From Sinohyriopsis cumingii (taxonomy: Eukaryota > Mollusca > Bivalvia > Unionida > Unionidae): a stretch of DNA of 64,000 bases. The notes below the pieces were generated by a model, which had not been told where the DNA came from, did not search any database, and saw nothing but the letters and a program-made list of their open reading frames with translations. The first letter of the stretch is position 1, and each line of letters begins with the position of its first letter. The stretch covers positions 46,221,440 through 46,285,439 of the forward strand of contig CM068839.1 in assembly GCA_028554795.2 (NCBI GenBank), given 5' to 3'. The position numbers and the translations under genes are program-made. Below, in pieces: positions 1 to 7,763 of the stretch.

Positions 1-378
1 TGTAACATAAGGTTCTTGTGGGTCCATTATAGCGAGTGGTGGTGGCCTCCGTGTTGTAGCAACCGCTATTTTCGCAGGAAGTGTTTCTAAAGACCTTTTT
101 GTTTGTTCGGTCCGAGCCGCTATCTTTTCAAGTACGCCAAGCAGTGACGCCTTTTTCTTTCTTTCTTCGTCGGGAATATCCCCGTATATCGCTGTTTTCA
201 CATCCTTGGTTGCACTCGTTATCGGAGCAAAGAGTTGTTCACTTCCAACAGTAAAATCAGTTTGTAGTTGCTGCCGCGTTTGAAGTTGTTCTCGGACCCT
301 GTCTCGTAACGGTATGAACTTTTTAAGCGCCGCTAGCCGCTCTCTGGCTAGCCGAGTAGTAAGTGATTCGCCTACCAT
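1..378 (-). CDS. Partial ORF, possible virion-associated protein
   Basis: Open for 126 codons from an ATG at 378 and running off the window without a stop. It begins 22 nt beyond the stop codon of the neighbouring leftward ORF, so it looks like the next gene of the same leftward block. The visible part is hydrophilic and rich in Arg, Lys, Gln and Glu, suggesting a helical N-terminal half, followed by the segment TVGSEQLFAPITSATKD and a Lys/Glu-rich stretch. I do not recognise the family. Its place away from the replication genes suggests the structural side of the element, which is inference only. Confidence 0.5.
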   Translation of the reverse strand, partial: MVGESLTTRLARERLAALKKFIPLRDRVREQLQTRQQLQTDFTVGSEQLFAPITSATKDVKTAIYGDIPDEERKKKASLLGVLEKIAARTEQTKRSLETLPAKIAVATTRRPPPLAIMDPQEPYVT

Positions 379-400
379 TATTGCAATTGCTCCGCAATTT

Positions 401-814
401 CTAATTTCCCGCCGAGTGTGGCGGGGGGGATATGTATACCATCGGGGGCTCCACGGAGTTTTCGTCTATAATCCTTCTAATGTTTTTGATCTTACTAGAA
501 ATCTCCCGGCGTCGTTCATAAACACGTCCAAGTTTTTTTCGTATTATTTCAACGGCAGTGAATAGTCCAATGAATGCATTTACGTCATTGTGGTACAAGT
601 TTTCATTAATCGTATGTTGTAATCGTTTTATAAAAAAGTACTCGCGGGCCAGGGTAAAACGCCCCCGTTTCGATTGTTCGTTAATAATCTCATAATCGGA
701 TAATATTTTTTCGCTGTTGAGACCATCAGATAATTCAATTCCTTGATTTTTTAATTTTGAAATCTCGGTTAATATATTATTGATGTCTTCGATATTCATA
801 TTCTTATAAAACAT
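401..814 (-). CDS. Hypothetical helical protein, 137 aa
   Basis: Complete ORF in the leftward block, third gene after the zinc protein and HNH nuclease. The start at 814 gives MFYKNMNIEDI; an internal Met six residues later (near 799) is an alternative start. The sequence is mostly charged and predicted helical, with a Lys/Arg/Ile-rich segment (residues about 90-120) that could form a coiled coil, and a Pro-rich C-terminus. It has no Cys pairs, signal peptide or membrane segment. I do not recognise the family. The upstream 120 nt are strongly AT-rich and may hold a promoter. The ORF is intact and sits in a conserved-looking gene block, so it is probably real. Confidence 0.6.
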   Translation of the reverse strand: MFYKNMNIEDINNILTEISKLKNQGIELSDGLNSEKILSDYEIINEQSKRGRFTLAREYFFIKRLQHTINENLYHNDVNAFIGLFTAVEIIRKKLGRVYERRREISSKIKNIRRIIDENSVEPPMVYISPPPHSAGN

Positions 815-935
815 CTTATTTTTAAATAAAAAAAATTATTTTACAAAATGAACCCCGCGCAGTGTGTTATTTATTACTATAGATAGTATTTAAACATAAA
901 AGAGGTATTACAGACAATTCGTCATGGTGACCTTG

Positions 936-1439
936 TCACTCGCTGATATTTGTGTACGAAAATCGAATTCTGTGTCCGGTCCTTTTCGAGATCGCTGTTT
1001 GATATACTCGTTCTGCTACTTTTCGTATTGAGGCGATACAAATGTCAAAGTATCTACTGGCTTCATTCATCGACTGAAAAGTTTTTTCTTCGTGAGTTGT
1101 TGTATCAAACGAGTTGACGCTCTTTGCTTTTTTTGCGTGCTTCCCTGTTTTACCTTTTTTGACATTCTGACTTTGAGTAATGGACTGTAGGTTTATAAGA
1201 GAATTATTTAGACGATCAGAATCAATGTGATCAATAACGAAACCATTCTCGATTGGCCCCTTAAACGTTTCATATACCACCCTGTGAACAAAATACTTCT
1301 TCTTTCCGGCACCAAATGTCAAATACCCCTGATTATTTACGGTACCAACCGGCTTCTTCAGTCTGCGGTTTCTAACAACGCCGTCGCGAGATGCCTCGTA
1401 ATTAACGAGCACAGGATGCGGCTGAAAATCTTGGTCCAT
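936..1439 (-). CDS. HNH homing-type endonuclease with flanking NUMOD-like DNA-binding segments
   Basis: A 167-aa protein. Residues about 10-45 look like a NUMOD4-type segment (YEASRDGVVRNRR). Residues about 50-90 are an HNH_3 domain with HRVVYETFKG, then VIDHIDSDRLNNSLINLQ, carrying the catalytic His-Asn-His arrangement. The C-terminal half resembles a NUMOD1/IENR helix-turn-helix (NEASRYFDICIASIRK). Such proteins cut DNA at specific sites and are known as free-standing or intron-borne homing endonucleases, mostly of phages and large DNA viruses. It starts 13 nt after the stop of the zinc protein, consistent with co-transcription. The pol-helicase protein next door ends in a second, unrelated-looking HNH domain. 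Confidence 0.85.
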   Translation of the reverse strand: MDQDFQPHPVLVNYEASRDGVVRNRRLKKPVGTVNNQGYLTFGAGKKKYFVHRVVYETFKGPIENGFVIDHIDSDRLNNSLINLQSITQSQNVKKGKTGKHAKKAKSVNSFDTTTHEEKTFQSMNEASRYFDICIASIRKVAERVYQTAISKRTGHRIRFSYTNISE

Positions 1440-1452
1440 TTGTATAATAATA

Positions 1453-1788
1453 CTACTTGTCTAATTCATTATTTGGTTTAATTATAAATCTTTCAATGTA
1501 GTCTTGAGGAGTTTTGATGATTTTGTCCTTGACGGAGTCAGCGGTGGGGTCAATGACGGCGTTTTTAATTCGTTTGTCATAATAGCGTTTTAGTTCCCTG
1601 TATCGTTTGCCGCCACAATTGATACATAATTGTGATTTACCACGCACCCCAACGTGGCAAACCAAGCACGGGAGGGGGCCAAGAGAACCATTACGAACGC
1701 TTTGTAAATGATACCCGCAGAATTCACCTCTACATGATTTATTGCACGGGGTTGTCGACCCAATCATCAACCATTTGCAGTGATTCAT
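1453..1788 (-). CDS. Small Cys-rich zinc-binding protein, 111 aa
   Basis: Cys/His pairs are visible at the N-terminus (C4, C15, C19, C24, H27) and then CLVCH and QLCINCG, implying two or more zinc sites, followed by a basic helical tail (KRYRELKRYYDKRIK). The function is not recognised; nucleic-acid binding is a guess. A decayed homologue with the same C-x2-CH...LC-x2-CG layout lies at 11776-12150 in the neighbouring element, so the gene is conserved within this virus-like family. It is divergent from the pol-helicase gene with only a short AT-rich gap and heads the leftward block. Confidence 0.7.
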   Translation of the reverse strand: MNHCKWLMIGSTTPCNKSCRGEFCGYHLQSVRNGSLGPLPCLVCHVGVRGKSQLCINCGGKRYRELKRYYDKRIKNAVIDPTADSVKDKIIKTPQDYIERFIIKPNNELDK

Positions 1789-1827
1789 TATACTATATTC
1801 TTTTATTTAAATACTTGTTTTAATTAT
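1789..1827. promoter_or_regulatory. Short AT-rich bidirectional promoter candidate
   Basis: The 39 nt between the ATG of the zinc protein (1788, minus) and the preferred ATG of the pol-helicase gene (1828, plus) are almost only A and T, with TATA-like motifs (TATACTATATT, TTTATTTAAATA). Both gene blocks appear to start from it. Inferred from position and composition. Confidence 0.45.
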
Positions 1828-4800
1828 ATGGAGGAGGAGTTCAAGAAACTAGCAGCAATTAAGCCCTGGAAAAATATTAAATTCAATCTCGATAGAGTCC
1901 TCAAGGACACACCAAAAGCGTTGATAAACGATAGAACCCTGTTAAATAAAATACGCGATTGTATCAATGAATTCAAGCGTGATGGTGCATCTCATAGTTG
2001 GTCAACATTTCGAATTGATGGTGTTGTTGATGCTACCATGAACGACAAACGCGCGGCAACGATAACATCACAACTTGGCTCCAGCGAGTATTTCTTCAGA
2101 GTAAAATTCATTGTCCGGGTGGAATCAGGTAATTGGATCATACGTGATAAATTTGAACCAGTTCTCAGCGACAAGAAAACAGTTATTGTTAGCCGCGACT
2201 CCAAGCCGGGGTTGTTAACCGGAATTGACAGACCATACTATGAACGAGCGTATCCTGAAACAACAGTTGTTTATGGAATATACCCGTTAAATAAGAAACC
2301 TGATATCGGAAAACTAGCGCCGATGAAACAGTCAACGGGGATAAATTGTGTAGCAGAACGAGTAATAGAGCATTTTACAAATGCATGTCGAGGAAACAAA
2401 TTGACTGATTTACGACGTAGCAAAATCAACCAGTGGGAGGAGACAGTGCGCGAGCGAGGAGCAACCATCAGCGACATAGCGAGATTAGAAACGTCGTTGA
2501 GATTTCCAATAACCGTTACAACGATAACCGGTGAAGTATTACACGAATCAAAGTATAAATCAAAGGGGGCCCCAATTAAAATTATTGATCATAACGAACA
2601 CGCGTGGACGCCCGCGATCACAGTATTTCCACGGGATAGAACAGTAAAGTATATCCCGGGGGAATTCCTGGAAGAGAACGGTTTTCTCGCGGAGAGGAAA
2701 CTATTTGATGCTATTGCTTGTTTGTGTAAAAACGACCCTGTATCAGTGTGGTTACTTCGCAGCGCTGAAAACGATGCGGATACCTTTGATCAGTTTGTAA
2801 GACCAAACGGTGAATTATACCGCACTGAAGCGTTTCACAACAAGATGAAAAAAACCGCCATAGAATTTGAGGAGCATGATGAACAACTGCTAACAAATTG
2901 TTTTACGATTCCATCGGTTGCGGCTCATGTTGCAGCAAGGAAAAATGCGTGGAGTCCAACACGCAAGGAATTTCTACCGGATGTACAATCCAGTTGTTTG
3001 GAATACTATCACGGTGGACTATGGAACACTGAATACAGCCGCGGCGCTATGATTTCCGTTGATATGGTTGCCTGTTATCCAGCGAGTTTTCTCGGGTATG
3101 GATCCGCCGCTGAGTACTTTAAACGATTTGGACACCCCAGACATGAAATGACTCGTGTTGCTATTAATGGACCACTGCCTGATTTTGATTTAACCGGATT
3201 CGCTCGCGTAGTATCATTTGAATTCGCGGCAGGACTTCATCGCTGTTGCTATATTTGGATCGGTAGACACATGGCTGAAAAGAAGTGGTTGCCAATAGCG
3301 CTGCTACGGTATATGATTGATTGTGAAATGCTAGTTTCGTTGATTGTCAGTGACGCGATTATATCATACCGGGCGCAGACTGAAGTCTGGTTACCAGAAC
3401 CGGAGCGTCTAGATAGCATAATTGACGAGTCCAGAAAACACATTGATGCCGACGAGGAATATATCATCGAATGGTCCAAAAAGATATTCAACCAACGAAA
3501 CAGAGAGGCAAAAGATCTCGGTAGAAGAATAATTGGTAAGTTCACACAAGGTGGAAAAAACTGCGACTACAAACGATATTGCTCACGGCTGATTATAGAT
3601 GACGCAGAATATGATTTCGTAATCAAGGACGCAGTGGCGAAAAATAAATACGTAAACTGTAAAACAGCTTTCTTGTCCAATGGAACAAGGTTGGGTACAG
3701 TTGTTACTTACAGCGATGGAGACAGCCCGGCATATCCACATTTGAGGGCGTCTATGCTGGGTTATGCTTGCATAAATTTATTCTCGATGATAAATAGATT
3801 TCCTGACACCGCGGTTAGAGTAGCCGTTGATTCATTTTATATTGACGTAAAGTATAAGGGAAACATAGCCGAGTTTACTAGTCCGGACGAGAGTTGGGGT
3901 ACATGGAGAATTAAAAATGAAATACGACGCGATTATTCCCCGTCAGCAGATGTCACCGTTGAGAACAACTACTTACGCGGTGATAAATTGTCAGAATGGT
4001 CTAATGCACCACCGTGTTCTGATCCAATTTGTAGATACAAAACAGTTTATTTAAGCGGCTGTGGCGGGTCGGGAAAAACGACTCGGGCAATTGAATTATT
4101 TCGAACGCGGGCAAGTATAATCGTGCTTACACCGACCCATAGACTAGCGCGAGAGATAAAACAACGAAATGTTGACGCCGTTACTTATCACAGCTTTTTT
4201 CGATACAGCGGCAGTGAGTGGACTCCTGATCGAATGGGTGAAAAATTTATTCCTGAGGTTATCATCTGGGATGAGATATGTACTGTTTCGTTAGATGTTT
4301 TACAAATGTTTCTTGAGTGGTTGCTGCGCGCGAATACAGCGGTGATAATGTGTGGCGACCATGGCCAACCACCACCATTTGTCGGCGAGGGTCCACATGA
4401 TTGGTTAAAGGGCTTTGTGGACTATTATGAAGAAACCGATACTGATTACCGAGCACTTGATGAACAACTGCGCGAGGTTAAAAAATTAATCAGATTACAG
4501 CCGGATAGAATTCAATGTGAAATAATCCGCGAGGTGATTCCGGAAACGCCGTTAAATGAATTCTGGGAAACATGGAGACCAAATGATTTGATTGTAGCGA
4601 GTAGAAAGATAGTCAGAGACACACTTCAGCGGAAGTTGTTTACGTTACATAAGGAAAAGTTTCCAACGCGTCCAGTGCCGTTATGTTATAGACCCGCGGT
4701 TACACGGCGGCAGAACATTGAAGTTGAAATCCCGGGCCCGACAGCGTCAGGGACAAAAAAACAAATTCTCGTGCTGAATGATATCGTGCTCGTTGATATC

Positions 4801-5319
4801 AGCGTCGTCGAGGACGCGCTACGTGCTGATAAATCCCCGTGGACGCTAGGATACGCAACAACAATACATTCCTCGCAGGGACTAACCATCACGGACACAA
4901 TTGTTTGGATGGTTGATAATCGCATCGAATGGTCAAATCTAGTCTATCTTGCAGTGTCCCGAGTACGGAGGATAAATCAGCTTCGAAGAATTGTTATCGA
5001 CGAAGCCACCGACGAAGCCGGCGACAAAGTCACCAACGACATCATCGATGCAAGCGTCATTGATAGAAAACTCTCGGGTTACCGCCAACAGGATAAAAAA
5101 AAACAGCGGCGTTTTGATATTGATGCCGAATTAATAATTGCGTTACGACAACAACAGAATAATCACTGCGCGAGTTGTAATTGTGTAATGCGCTGGCGTT
5201 ATTCGGATAAAGACGCTCGCCAATTTACCGTGGACAGAATCGATAACAGTCTCGGTCATGTCAAAAACAATGTGAGATTAACCTGTCTTGAGTGCAATAG
5301 ACGCAACGGCGCTAGTTAA
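1828..5319 (+). CDS. Family B DNA polymerase - SF1 helicase - HNH endonuclease fusion, 1163 aa
   Basis: Replication protein of E1. An ATG at 1780 is in frame but would overlap the divergent zinc gene, so 1828 (MEEEFKKL) is preferred. N-terminal 1-400: not assigned, and I see no convincing 3'-5' exonuclease motif. Polymerase palm about 400-700: motif A SVDMVACYPASF (Asp 412), motif B region KDLGRRIIGKFTQGG, motif C AVDSFYID (Asp 668, a degenerate form of the usual DTD). Helicase about 735-1090: Walker A GCGGSGKT (744-751), Walker B IIWDEI (815-816), then a motif V/VI region with HSSQG and YLAVSRV, as in Pif1/RecD-type SF1 helicases. C-terminus 1113-1163: HNH with HCASC, VDRIDN and CLECN. Polintons normally encode a stand-alone protein-primed type polymerase, so this architecture is unusual. 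The 3' end overlaps the convergent integrase by 8 nt. Confidence 0.85.
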   Translation: MEEEFKKLAAIKPWKNIKFNLDRVLKDTPKALINDRTLLNKIRDCINEFKRDGASHSWSTFRIDGVVDATMNDKRAATITSQLGSSEYFFRVKFIVRVESGNWIIRDKFEPVLSDKKTVIVSRDSKPGLLTGIDRPYYERAYPETTVVYGIYPLNKKPDIGKLAPMKQSTGINCVAERVIEHFTNACRGNKLTDLRRSKINQWEETVRERGATISDIARLETSLRFPITVTTITGEVLHESKYKSKGAPIKIIDHNEHAWTPAITVFPRDRTVKYIPGEFLEENGFLAERKLFDAIACLCKNDPVSVWLLRSAENDADTFDQFVRPNGELYRTEAFHNKMKKTAIEFEEHDEQLLTNCFTIPSVAAHVAARKNAWSPTRKEFLPDVQSSCLEYYHGGLWNTEYSRGAMISVDMVACYPASFLGYGSAAEYFKRFGHPRHEMTRVAINGPLPDFDLTGFARVVSFEFAAGLHRCCYIWIGRHMAEKKWLPIALLRYMIDCEMLVSLIVSDAIISYRAQTEVWLPEPERLDSIIDESRKHIDADEEYIIEWSKKIFNQRNREAKDLGRRIIGKFTQGGKNCDYKRYCSRLIIDDAEYDFVIKDAVAKNKYVNCKTAFLSNGTRLGTVVTYSDGDSPAYPHLRASMLGYACINLFSMINRFPDTAVRVAVDSFYIDVKYKGNIAEFTSPDESWGTWRIKNEIRRDYSPSADVTVENNYLRGDKLSEWSNAPPCSDPICRYKTVYLSGCGGSGKTTRAIELFRTRASIIVLTPTHRLAREIKQRNVDAVTYHSFFRYSGSEWTPDRMGEKFIPEVIIWDEICTVSLDVLQMFLEWLLRANTAVIMCGDHGQPPPFVGEGPHDWLKGFVDYYEETDTDYRALDEQLREVKKLIRLQPDRIQCEIIREVIPETPLNEFWETWRPNDLIVASRKIVRDTLQRKLFTLHKEKFPTRPVPLCYRPAVTRRQNIEVEIPGPTASGTKKQILVLNDIVLVDISVVEDALRADKSPWTLGYATTIHSSQGLTITDTIVWMVDNRIEWSNLVYLAVSRVRRINQLRRIVIDEATDEAGDKVTNDIIDASVIDRKLSGYRQQDKKKQRRFDIDAELIIALRQQQNNHCASCNCVMRWRYSDKDARQFTVDRIDNSLGHVKNNVRLTCLECNRRNGAS

Positions 5320-6313
5320 GACCACGCGGGGGTAATTGAGTATCGTCAGGTATCACTTGTAGTTGCTCGCATGTAAACCCCCGCTGTGGGGCAGTTGAAT
5401 CCAGTCTATAGATCGGTGGTCTACCAGTTGATCGTGTTATCGTTGATATGTTATGTGTGGTAACACTCCAAATAGGATCAGTAGCTCTTTTTTTACCGCC
5501 TTCAAGCTCTCCTGGTTCATACAGATATCTCACGGTAACATCGCCGAGAATCGGCTTGGAAACGCTATCTATTTTTGATCTTCCGGGTATATACTTTTTT
5601 TTAATCGCGTCGCCGGGCTTCATGTTGATTGCTCGGGTAATCTCGTTATTTAACGCTGCAATTACGCCTGGCAACCTTTTGACCCATTCACGAGATCGTT
5701 TTTCTTGGATGAATTCTTTTGCGTACTGATATCCAAATAACCGTTCAGCAAGAGTCCGATTGAATCGTTCAACAATTGCCTGATCACGATGTAGCGCAGT
5801 ATGACCTCGTCGTACCGCGACGCTATGATGTTTCAGCGTTGATAAAACAGCGCCGCGAAATTCACTACCAGGATCAACTTGTAATAGATTTGGCCAGCGC
5901 AGAGGACCTCTTCGATAAATTCGCCCAAACGCATCGGCTACTTCAGTTGCTGACTTTGTTTTTAACGGTTCCGCTTGTTTATATCGACTCGCAACATCAA
6001 CTACGGTTAGCGCGTATTTGTAACCGTTGTCATGCGGCAGAAATAGTATATCAGCCTGATGAACTTCATTAGGTACGCTGACATCAAAGCGCGAGAAGTT
6101 GATTTGTTTAGGCGGTGGTAGATAGATTTGCCATATAGCCTGTCTGGATAACCAATTAGCCGCAGTGGCCCTCGTTACTTTTGCAGCGCTTGCAAGCTTA
6201 CCAATTGCGGCCTTCCCCTTCCAGTATCCTCTCGGAGAATAATAGATGGATTTCATGTTGTTATTATAAACGCTAGCGTTTTCAATTACCAGCGCGAGAA
6301 GCTCCGCTTCCAA
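5312..6313 (-). CDS. Retroviral-type (rve) DDE integrase, Polinton family
   Basis: 333 aa. It catalyses strand transfer of element ends into host DNA (family knowledge). The N-terminus (about 35-65) is a helical region typical of Polinton integrases. The catalytic core has EVHQADILFL (D88), LQVDPGSEF (D147) and QAIVERFNRTLAE (E182), giving D,D34E spacing. The C-terminal third is basic with a small beta-rich part. I see no N-terminal HHCC finger. All catalytic residues are present, so it is potentially active. The gene overlaps the upstream PLA2 ORF by 32 nt and the convergent polymerase by 8 nt. Decayed relatives lie at 20370-20560 and 33880-34402. Confidence 0.9.
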   Translation of the reverse strand: MEAELLALVIENASVYNNNMKSIYYSPRGYWKGKAAIGKLASAAKVTRATAANWLSRQAIWQIYLPPPKQINFSRFDVSVPNEVHQADILFLPHDNGYKYALTVVDVASRYKQAEPLKTKSATEVADAFGRIYRRGPLRWPNLLQVDPGSEFRGAVLSTLKHHSVAVRRGHTALHRDQAIVERFNRTLAERLFGYQYAKEFIQEKRSREWVKRLPGVIAALNNEITRAINMKPGDAIKKKYIPGRSKIDSVSKPILGDVTVRYLYEPGELEGGKKRATDPIWSVTTHNISTITRSTGRPPIYRLDSTAPQRGFTCEQLQVIPDDTQLPPRGLN

Positions 6314-6683
6314 TCATTAATTTACCGTTCATAGCCGATTTTACCAACCATGAGGCCAATTTTTCTTTGAATGATTTATCAGGAATAGCATTTAACGCGT
6401 GAATTAATTTTACGTCCGCGATATGACGCTGTTGCAGATCGCTACTTTTGTAGTAAGCAACATCATGAGCATGACACGCCTTATCGATAGCGTTTATTGG
6501 ATACTCACCGGGTTTGGGCTGATTTTGATCATCGAGTCTGATATCTAATCGTGTTCCCGGGCCACAGTAGCTATATCCTGGGAGGTGTTTTTCTCCTGGA
6601 TACTTTGCCCACGGGGTTCCGGGGAGTTTTGATAACTTGGCTGCGATGTCACCTCCTCGCTTTTTTTTAAAACATCTCCCGGT
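6282..6683 (-). CDS. Parvovirus VP1-like phospholipase A2 domain ORF
   Basis: Open frame of 133 codons following a TAG at 6684-6686, with no ATG before the domain. The calcium-loop motif YCGPGTRLD and the catalytic His-Asp motif DKACHAHDVAYY match the PLA2 fold of parvovirus VP1 unique regions, where it serves endosomal escape (established). The next helix, SDLQQRHIADVKLIHAL, also fits. The C-terminal about 40 residues are Gly/Ala/Ser-rich and of unknown role. With no start codon, expression may need the frameshift proposed at 6661-6673, making the zinc ribbon its N-terminus. Alternatives are a non-AUG start, splicing, or an indel in the A8 run. The same integrase-PLA2-zinc-ribbon order recurs in two decayed copies. 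PLA2 domains have, as far as I recall, been noted in some adintovirus-like viruses. Confidence 0.8.
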   Translation of the reverse strand, partial: TGRCFKKKRGGDIAAKLSKLPGTPWAKYPGEKHLPGYSYCGPGTRLDIRLDDQNQPKPGEYPINAIDKACHAHDVAYYKSSDLQQRHIADVKLIHALNAIPDKSFKEKLASWLVKSAMNGKLMIGSGASRAGN

Positions 6684-6823
6684 CTAATATAAATAAATCT
6701 AAATTTCTTTATACCGCATTGTACACACTTACCAGTAAGCACCGATCTGTTATTTCTTGTTGTAACGGTTGTCATATCATTTGTGCCAGTACGCACTCTA
6801 CACTTCACACAATATAGATCCAT
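6545..6823 (-). CDS. Zinc-ribbon protein (DUF5679-like), first ORF of the PLA2/integrase block
   Basis: 92 aa. Residues 1-45 form a compact zinc ribbon: YCVKC (C5, C8), a conserved-looking TTRNNRSVLTG turn, then KCVQCG (C33, C36) and KKFRF. This layout matches the small DUF5679 domain found in phages and other viruses; its function is unknown. From about residue 54 the frame runs antisense-free over the PLA2 ORF in a different frame and looks like unselected sequence. The natural product may therefore shift frame at the T4A8 run. Its ATG at 6823 lies only 5 nt from the divergent ATPase ATG at 6829, so promoter elements must lie inside coding sequence. Confidence 0.75.
   Translation of the reverse strand: MDLYCVKCRVRTGTNDMTTVTTRNNRSVLTGKCVQCGIKKFRFIYIRPGDVLKKSEEVTSQPSYQNSPEPRGQSIQEKNTSQDIATVAREHD
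6661..6673 (-). promoter_or_regulatory. Candidate -1 ribosomal frameshift site joining zinc ribbon to PLA2
   Basis: On the minus strand the zinc-ribbon frame reads GTT TTA AAA AAA AGC. This contains U UUA AAA, which fits the X XXY YYZ slippery heptamer. Slipping back one base enters the PLA2 frame (TTT AAA AAA AAG CGA) exactly where the PLA2 ORF lacks a start codon. A downstream stimulatory structure was not evaluated. The two decayed copies also have the genes in different frames, but with a different offset, so a sequencing or replication indel in A8 is the main alternative. Confidence 0.45.
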
Positions 6824-6828
6824 AATTT

Positions 6829-7503
6829 ATGTATAGAGATATGAATATAATTGATTTTTCGGCGACTAAAACAAGAGAACCAGTTAAGCATGTTGCAGCG
6901 TTACCAAACTCGATCCGGATGATTATCATCGGACCATCCGGATCCGGCAAGACGCAATTGTTACTTAATTTAATAATGAGATGGATGAAGTGGGATAAGT
7001 TGTATTTAATCGCCCCTAGCGTAGATGATCAACGATGCTACGAGGTGTTGAAAGATTTCAACGAGAATGCATCAGCGATCGCTGAAAAAAATGTTATTGA
7101 GTTTATTACAGATATCAATGATGCACCAGGTATTGATGATATTGATGGCAACGTTAACAATCTAGTCGTGTACGATGATGTTATGTTAGACAATCAAAAA
7201 AACCCAGCTAGGATATTTTCCAGAGGCAGGCATAAAAACACTGACGTGATATATGTCACTCAACGATACACTCAGATTCCAAAAGTAATCAGAGATAACT
7301 GTAATATTCTTGCTGTATTCAACGGCGTTGATACACACACGCTACGAAATATTTGGCAGACATGGTGCGGCGGTGACATGGACTTTAATGTTTTTCGAAA
7401 CTTTTTTAGTCATGCTCAGTCGACCCCACATGGATTTGTAACGATAAATTTACATGACCCTCGGACACGATATCGTATCGGACTCGACCAAATATTCGGT
7501 TAA
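6829..7503 (+). CDS. A32/FtsK-type genome-packaging ATPase
   Basis: 224 aa (or 220 from the ATG at 6841, MNIIDFSA). Powers translocation of the genome into capsids in Polinton-like and nucleocytoviral systems (family knowledge). Walker A GPSGSGKT at residues 35-42, Walker B VVYDD at 113-117, then the A32-typical SRGRHKNTDVIYVTQRY and VIRDNC segment that carries the sensor region, and a C-terminal PHGFVTINLHDP. All key residues are present. Its presence implies that E1 can form virions or derives from a virus that did. A decayed relative lies at 9640-10260 on the minus strand. The gene is divergent from the zinc ribbon. Confidence 0.9.
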   Translation: MYRDMNIIDFSATKTREPVKHVAALPNSIRMIIIGPSGSGKTQLLLNLIMRWMKWDKLYLIAPSVDDQRCYEVLKDFNENASAIAEKNVIEFITDINDAPGIDDIDGNVNNLVVYDDVMLDNQKNPARIFSRGRHKNTDVIYVTQRYTQIPKVIRDNCNILAVFNGVDTHTLRNIWQTWCGGDMDFNVFRNFFSHAQSTPHGFVTINLHDPRTRYRIGLDQIFG

Positions 7504-7549
7504 ATTGTAAGATCATAAAGATCTTCATTGTAAGTAGCCCCTTAGCAGC

Positions 7550-7565
7550 GGGGGGGGGGGGGGGG
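7550..7565 (+). repeat. G16 homopolymer tract
   Basis: Sixteen consecutive G residues 46 nt after the ATPase stop, followed by GC-rich sequence with CGATGACATCGACG. It is unusual in this AT-rich window and possibly marks the start of the terminal region of E1. Confidence 0.95.
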
Positions 7566-7634
7566 CGATGACATCGACGCGGTCGTCGCGCTTTTTTACC
7601 CGACGCTGACAACGCTGGGATCGGCGCGCAGAAG

Positions 7635-7763
7635 GTATTAATTAAACCAAATGACGTTTGGACGTTCCCCCCGACGACGACGTCGTTTTTTATTACCGGG
7701 CGCTGACGACACCGGATCCGCTGAGTGCAGAAAGTATTAATTAAACCAAATGACGTTTGGACA
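7635..7763 (+). repeat. Direct repeat pair containing CCAAATGACGTTTGG, terminal region of E1
   Basis: An identical motif of about 28 nt, beginning TATTAATTAAACC and ending TGACGTTTGGAC, occurs at about 7636-7663 and 7735-7762. It sits inside two longer related GC-rich blocks roughly 98 nt apart. Its core is an imperfect palindrome around TGACG, like a CRE half site. It could be part of the terminal repeat, an origin or a late promoter. Confidence 0.8.

Noticed and set aside
1780-1827. Upstream start of the pol-helicase gene at 1780
   Set aside because: It would overlap the divergent zinc gene and adds 16 hydrophobic residues; ATG 1828 fits the AT-rich promoter gap.
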